DNA of 64,000 nucleotides, from NCBI RefSeq assembly GCF_003853645.1, contig NZ_QTPO01000016.1:62001-126000 (forward strand), read 5' to 3'. Shown here piece after piece: positions 60,372 to 64,000 of the stretch. The stretch's first letter is position 1. Each line of letters begins with the position of its first letter. Position numbers and translations under genes: made by a program. The DNA is from Burkholderia sp. Bp9143 (GTDB lineage: Bacteria > Pseudomonadota > Gammaproteobacteria > Burkholderiales > Burkholderiaceae). The notes under the pieces are model-generated. The model made no database searches, was not told the origin of the DNA, and saw nothing but the letters and a program-made list of their open reading frames with translations.

Positions 60372-60631
60372 TGCCCCGCTCCATCGATCGGCACGGCTTC
60401 GAGGACGATCGCGAGCCGCGCCGGCTCCGGATCGAAGGCCGTGCGGGTCAGGAACTGCGGCAGCTCGCCAACCAGCTCGATGCCGTCGGCGCCGCGCGCA
60501 ATGCGCAGGTCGAGCGGCAGTTCCATCGCCATCGAGCGCACCCGCAGCCCCTGCGCCGCGCCCGCGGTCAACTGTTCGGCAACGTCGGCGAACGCACCCA
60601 GCGTCTCGCCCAGCGGCCGCGGCGCAATCAT
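60368..60631 (-). CDS. 87-residue protein, possible small beta-rich partner
   Basis: The protein has 87 residues and overlaps both neighbours by four bases, which supports it being real. LRVRSMAMELPLDLRIARGA recalls the beta region of the Trypco2-like domain encoded next (LTFAIKDVNLDLRAHVEF), but the match is loose. It has no signal or membrane segment. Function unknown; it may form a complex with the proteins encoded around it. Confidence 0.7.
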   Translation of the reverse strand: MIAPRPLGETLGAFADVAEQLTAGAAQGLRVRSMAMELPLDLRIARGADGIELVGELPQFLTRTAFDPEPARLAIVLEAVPIDGAGQ

Positions 60632-61794
60632 GCCGGTTCTCCTCGGTTGGATGCGGGTGCCGCTGACGCGGCGGGCGCGGCGGGCGTAGCAGGCGTCGCC
60701 GGCACGGCGGCGGGCGCATGCGTCGCAGTGGACGCGGGCGCGGGCGCCGCCACCGCCGCCACGGGCGCAACCGGCGCCGCGGGCTGGGCAACCGTCGCCG
60801 CCGACGGCGCGATCCGTGCCGCCGGCCGGCTGTGCCGCTCCAGCAGATTGCGCGACGCCTCGTCGACGAAACGGTCGAGCGGCAGCGTCTCCGACGCGAA
60901 ATTGATGCTCACCTTCCCGGTCAGCGTCGCCTTGAGATCGGTGTCGGTTTGCGCATTGACCGCAACGGTCGACACCGTGGTGACGACATCGCCCGAGGTG
61001 CCCCGTCCGCCCCAGGTCGTCTGTCCCGACGACGGGTCGTTCGACGTCGCATACTGCACGGCGGCCCGGTCGCGCGCCTTGGCCTGGAAATTGAGGCTGG
61101 CGGCGATCGTCCCGTCCTTGACCACGACCCGCTGCATGCCCAGCAGCACCATCGTCGACAGCGTCGACAACCGATGCTGCGCGACGCGCTCGCGGGCGCG
61201 GGGCAGCACCACCGATTCGAGTGTCTGGGCGTCGAACGTGCCGTCGGCCGCACCGAAATCGGCGAACCACGCGGGCGCGGGGGCCGCGTCGTCGCCGCCG
61301 GGCTGGACCACCGGCGCGAGGCGATAATCGCCGCCGTCCTGCGTCAGCGTCACGTCGTGCGGATACTGTTCGACCAGCCACGCGCGCGCCTGCCCGTCGG
61401 TCACGTTCTCCTGCGTGAACTGGTCCAGCGGCTTGGCCACCGCGCCGACCAGGTCGGCGAAACTCTCGACCTGCTTGATCGAGCTGTCGACGATCGCGTC
61501 GTACGTGCCATGCACGAGGCTCGCGACGAAGGTCGGAAAATCGATCGCATCGGCCAGCGCCGCCGCACGCCGGCCGATGGCGTCCGTCGCCTTCTCCTTG
61601 GCGGGCGGAGACGCGCCCGGGGCACCGGGCGCCCCGCCGGCGGCCGGCGCCGCTTGCGGCAACACGCCGTCCTGCCTGCCCGGGTCGCCCGATCCGGACC
61701 CGTCGACGATCTCGCGGCCGAACGCGTCGCGAGCCAGTGCCATCGCGGGCGTAATCGCGCCGCGTGGTGGCGGAGGGGGAATGTGGCGGGCCAT
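60628..61794 (-). CDS. Four-member paralogous family, member 1
   Basis: The protein has 388 residues and no recognised family. It has a Pro-rich start (MARHIPPPPPRG), block A (86-145: FPTFVASLVHGTYDAI; SSIKQVESFADLVGAVAK), block B (207-240: HRLSTLSTMVLLGMQRVVV) and block C (291-312: VSINFASETLPLDRFVDE), then a long Ala/Pro tail (about 320-388). It lacks the N-terminal VRxxVxxLL segment of the other three. It is physically apart from them in the operon, so the family has spread within the locus. Confidence 0.8.
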   Translation of the reverse strand: MARHIPPPPPRGAITPAMALARDAFGREIVDGSGSGDPGRQDGVLPQAAPAAGGAPGAPGASPPAKEKATDAIGRRAAALADAIDFPTFVASLVHGTYDAIVDSSIKQVESFADLVGAVAKPLDQFTQENVTDGQARAWLVEQYPHDVTLTQDGGDYRLAPVVQPGGDDAAPAPAWFADFGAADGTFDAQTLESVVLPRARERVAQHRLSTLSTMVLLGMQRVVVKDGTIAASLNFQAKARDRAAVQYATSNDPSSGQTTWGGRGTSGDVVTTVSTVAVNAQTDTDLKATLTGKVSINFASETLPLDRFVDEASRNLLERHSRPAARIAPSAATVAQPAAPVAPVAAVAAPAPASTATHAPAAVPATPATPAAPAASAAPASNRGEPA

Positions 61795-61817
61795 CGCGCG
61801 TGTCCCTCAGGGGTCAG

Positions 61818-64000
61818 TCAGGCAGGTTGCGGTTCGCGCGGCGCGGGCTGCGTGCCGCTTGCCGGGAGCGGCGGCGCGCCGTCGGCGCCGTGCACGGTCT
61901 GGAAGCGGCCGTCGCCGTTCAGCACCACCTCCGTCACGCCGACCTGATCCTCTTCGCCGGCATGCCGGAACGTGGTGGTGATGCGCAGCGTGACGCTCGC
62001 GCGCTCGGGGGTGCCGGAACCGCGGCCGATATCCGCGCGAACGAACGCGCTCCAGCCGTCGAGCATCTGTCCCTGGTCCGCGGCGATCGTCACGTCGCCG
62101 ACCGCGCCGCCCTGCCACGCCCAGTCGATCGACACCGGCGCCGACGTGCGGCCGCTCGGCCCGTCGATGTACGGCCAGTCGTCGAGGGTGATGCGCTGGC
62201 CGGACATGCGCGGCTGGCCGGCACCGCCCGCCAGCGCATTGGCGGGCTGGACCAGCCCGGCCAGCTGCGCGAGATCGTAGCTGCGCCCGTCGCGGCGCTC
62301 GGTGCGCCGGGTCAGGCTCACGCCGAAGCCGAATTCGCCGCCCGCGGCCGGCGGCTCGACACCGAGCGCGTAGCCCGCGCCCGCCGCGCTGCCGCGATTG
62401 ATCAGGTGACCGAACGTGCCGCCCGAATGCATGAGCTGGATCACGCCGATGCCGGCCGCCGCCTCGTATTCCGAGACGAAATCCTCGTAGGTCATGATGT
62501 AGCGGCTGCCGGTCGCGTGGGTCGGCGGAATGGTCCGCGCGCCGGGATGGCCCGGCGTGCCGACCACCCGGTCCAGCGGATCGGTGATCCGCACGAAATA
62601 CGCGTCGCCGCTGCGATACATGCCCGTCACCACCACCGCATGGAAGAAGTTGACCGGCGCGCGCACGACTTCGGCGACCCAGATCGGCCCGTTCGCTTCC
62701 AGCAGCCGCCGAAAGCCTTCGGGCGCGAAGCACGCATTGGGTTCGACCGTGAGCGTCGACACGGCGGCGAACCCCGCCACCTCGGCCGGCGCCAGGCCAT
62801 CGCGCATCTGGCGCTCGAGGCTGATGCAGCGCGCCAGCAGCGTCGGATCGACGCTCTGGTTGTCGCGCCAGCCGAGCACCATCGACGCGGCCGTCGCCCA
62901 GCACCCCATGTCGGTGGGCTGCGGGGTCATCTGCGCCTCGTCCCAGTTCACCGTCCAGTCGTCGGCGCCCAGCGCGCGCGCCGCGCCCGCGGCGACCGAC
63001 AGCGCCTGGCTCACGCCGAAGAAGCCGCGGCTCGGGATCGGCGCCTTCAGATGGCCGACATACGCGAGCGTTCCCGGGGCCATCGTGCCGGTCGACAGGC
63101 TGGCCAGATCGCCCGGCGGCACCCAGTGCGGCGGCACGCTGACGATCGGCTTGCCGGCGTCCTGGAACGACTGGGCGACCAGTTGCGAGCAGAAGAAGTT
63201 GTCGGTGTCCGCGCCCTCGCCGAGCTCGATGCGGCCGACGAACCGGCGGCAGCGCTCCGCCGCGTCGCCCGACAGCAGGTCGCACGCGTGGCGATCGATC
63301 AGGTAGCTGCCGCAGCGGACCAGCCCGACATAGTTGAAGCCGCGATCGAGATAGCGCGCGGCGGCATCGGCGACCTGCCGCTGCTGCGTATCGGTCAGGC
63401 CCGGCACCCGAAACGCGACCGCGAGGCGTGCGTCGGCCAGCGCATCCGCGAGCGGGCGCAACTGGACCCCGCCGGGAATCGCCTCGATCACCTGCCCGCC
63501 TTGACCGACATAGAGCATCGCGTGGCTGACCTCGGCGCCCGAGCCGGCGCGAATGACGCCGGAACCGGGATTGCCGGTGGTGCTGAGAATGATGTCGCCG
63601 ATCTCCAGCGCGTCGGTGCCGATCGACAGGCCGCCGACGCCGGGATCGAGCGGAATGTCGTCGCCGAGGCCGCGGGCGGCGAGCCCCAGCGCCTGGCCGG
63701 CCGCTTGCGGCTGGCAGGTGCGGCTGGTGACCAGCCGCATGTAGTAGTCCCAGTCCCAGTTGCCGTCGGGACACGCGGTATGGCCGGTCGAGGTGTCGGC
63801 CTCGCGGTGGCCCATGATCGTCGTGCGATTGATCGGCAGCTGATACTTGTCGCACAGCGACGCGACCAGCGCCGCCGAGGTTTCGTACTCGAGCTGGGTC
63901 GGCGCCAGCGCATCGAAATGCTGGACGGTGCCGTTGCGACGCGGGTAATCGGCGCCGCCGCGCTTTACCGCGATGTGTTCGATGCCGATGCTGCGCTGGT
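61818..64000 (-). CDS. Multi-domain hydrolase: amidase_2, YiiX-like and papain-like domains (5' end outside window)
   Basis: The visible part is 726 residues; the N-terminus lies beyond 64000. First come the end of an N-acetylmuramoyl-L-alanine amidase domain (SIGIEHIA near the edge; GHREADTSTGHTACPDGNW at 63812-63756). Next is a YiiX-like permuted papain domain with EIGDIILS, SHAMLYVG (His, 63524) and FFCSQLVAQSF (Cys, 63191). Then a C39/C70-like papain domain with DMGCWATAASMVLGW (Cys, 62903) and FFHAVVVTGMY (His, 62642). The last 200 residues are beta-rich. Peptidoglycan or peptide cleavage is likely. The pairing of all three is unusual. Confidence 0.75.
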   Translation of the reverse strand, partial: QRSIGIEHIAVKRGGADYPRRNGTVQHFDALAPTQLEYETSAALVASLCDKYQLPINRTTIMGHREADTSTGHTACPDGNWDWDYYMRLVTSRTCQPQAAGQALGLAARGLGDDIPLDPGVGGLSIGTDALEIGDIILSTTGNPGSGVIRAGSGAEVSHAMLYVGQGGQVIEAIPGGVQLRPLADALADARLAVAFRVPGLTDTQQRQVADAAARYLDRGFNYVGLVRCGSYLIDRHACDLLSGDAAERCRRFVGRIELGEGADTDNFFCSQLVAQSFQDAGKPIVSVPPHWVPPGDLASLSTGTMAPGTLAYVGHLKAPIPSRGFFGVSQALSVAAGAARALGADDWTVNWDEAQMTPQPTDMGCWATAASMVLGWRDNQSVDPTLLARCISLERQMRDGLAPAEVAGFAAVSTLTVEPNACFAPEGFRRLLEANGPIWVAEVVRAPVNFFHAVVVTGMYRSGDAYFVRITDPLDRVVGTPGHPGARTIPPTHATGSRYIMTYEDFVSEYEAAAGIGVIQLMHSGGTFGHLINRGSAAGAGYALGVEPPAAGGEFGFGVSLTRRTERRDGRSYDLAQLAGLVQPANALAGGAGQPRMSGQRITLDDWPYIDGPSGRTSAPVSIDWAWQGGAVGDVTIAADQGQMLDGWSAFVRADIGRGSGTPERASVTLRITTTFRHAGEEDQVGVTEVVLNGDGRFQTVHGADGAPPLPASGTQPAPREPQPA

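Noticed and set aside
1..64000. CRISPR arrays, tRNA/rRNA genes, insertion sequences, prophage
   Set aside because: No regularly spaced repeats, no cloverleaf sequence recognised, no transposase or integrase motifs in the translated frames.

Overview
The window is uniformly GC-rich DNA with dense, short-gapped operons on both strands. The gene content (complete Flp/Tad pilus locus, OmpC-like porin, GT87/GtrA glycosylation genes, a very small DUF6726-like lipoprotein, many one-component regulators) suggests a beta-proteobacterium of the genus Burkholderia, probably the B. cepacia complex. This is an inference from gene content. No rRNA, tRNA, CRISPR array, insertion sequence or phage gene was seen.

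Layout. (1) 1-5395: an aromatic-oxidation operon on the + strand (dienelactone hydrolase/SnoaL fusion, SDR, StyA-type flavin monooxygenase, flavin reductase, outer-membrane channel), divergent from a truncated AraC-like regulator. The monooxygenase carries the residues that separate indole from styrene monooxygenases. (2) 5516-9740: a periplasmic molybdenum hydroxylase operon (Tat-exported large subunit, 2Fe-2S subunit, di-haem cytochrome c). (3) 10607-23371: a complete tad locus on the - strand: two Flp pilins, TadV peptidase, an AAA+ ATPase of unknown role, RcpC/CpaB, RcpA/CpaC secretin, a small lipoprotein, TadG, two TadE-like pseudopilins, TadZ, TadA, TadB, TadC. (4) 24409-28505: two GT87 transferases, a GT2 polyprenyl-phosphate glycosyltransferase and GtrA. 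(5) 28569-31058: small envelope proteins around a 46-bp perfect palindrome, with a TetR regulator whose own promoter carries a related half-site pair. (6) 31099-36029: HMG-CoA-lyase-like enzyme, class III CoA-transferase and MFS transporter, divergent from a LysR regulator, with two TTCCG-N3-CGGAA sites between. (7) 36360-41235: PHB-depolymerase-type esterase, an MHYT histidine kinase with a degenerate HD-GYP response regulator, and an ABM-domain protein. (8) 41334-49635: a divergent catabolic regulon: lactonase, ACS-type MFS transporter and porin on one side; aconitase homologue, double-winged-helix GntR regulator and a signal-less solute-binding protein on the other.

(9) 49760-64000 (and beyond) is the most unusual part. 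It is one tightly packed - strand operon of at least eleven genes, many overlapping by 4 bp or joined by TGA-C-ATG. It encodes a multi-domain hydrolase (amidase_2, YiiX-like and papain-like cysteine peptidase domains), a subtilase with no visible signal peptide, a Trypco2-like/helix-hairpin/IPT-like protein, a protein that may have the PT-barrel prenyltransferase fold, two related helical proteins, and FOUR paralogues of a family I do not recognise, defined by three conserved blocks. I know no described system with this make-up. Its 5' end lies outside the window.

Regulation visible in the sequence: each catabolic cassette is paired with its own one-component regulator and candidate operators (direct repeats at 198-227; dyads at 28810-28855, 30337-30354, 34905-34917, 35073-35085, 45269-45292).
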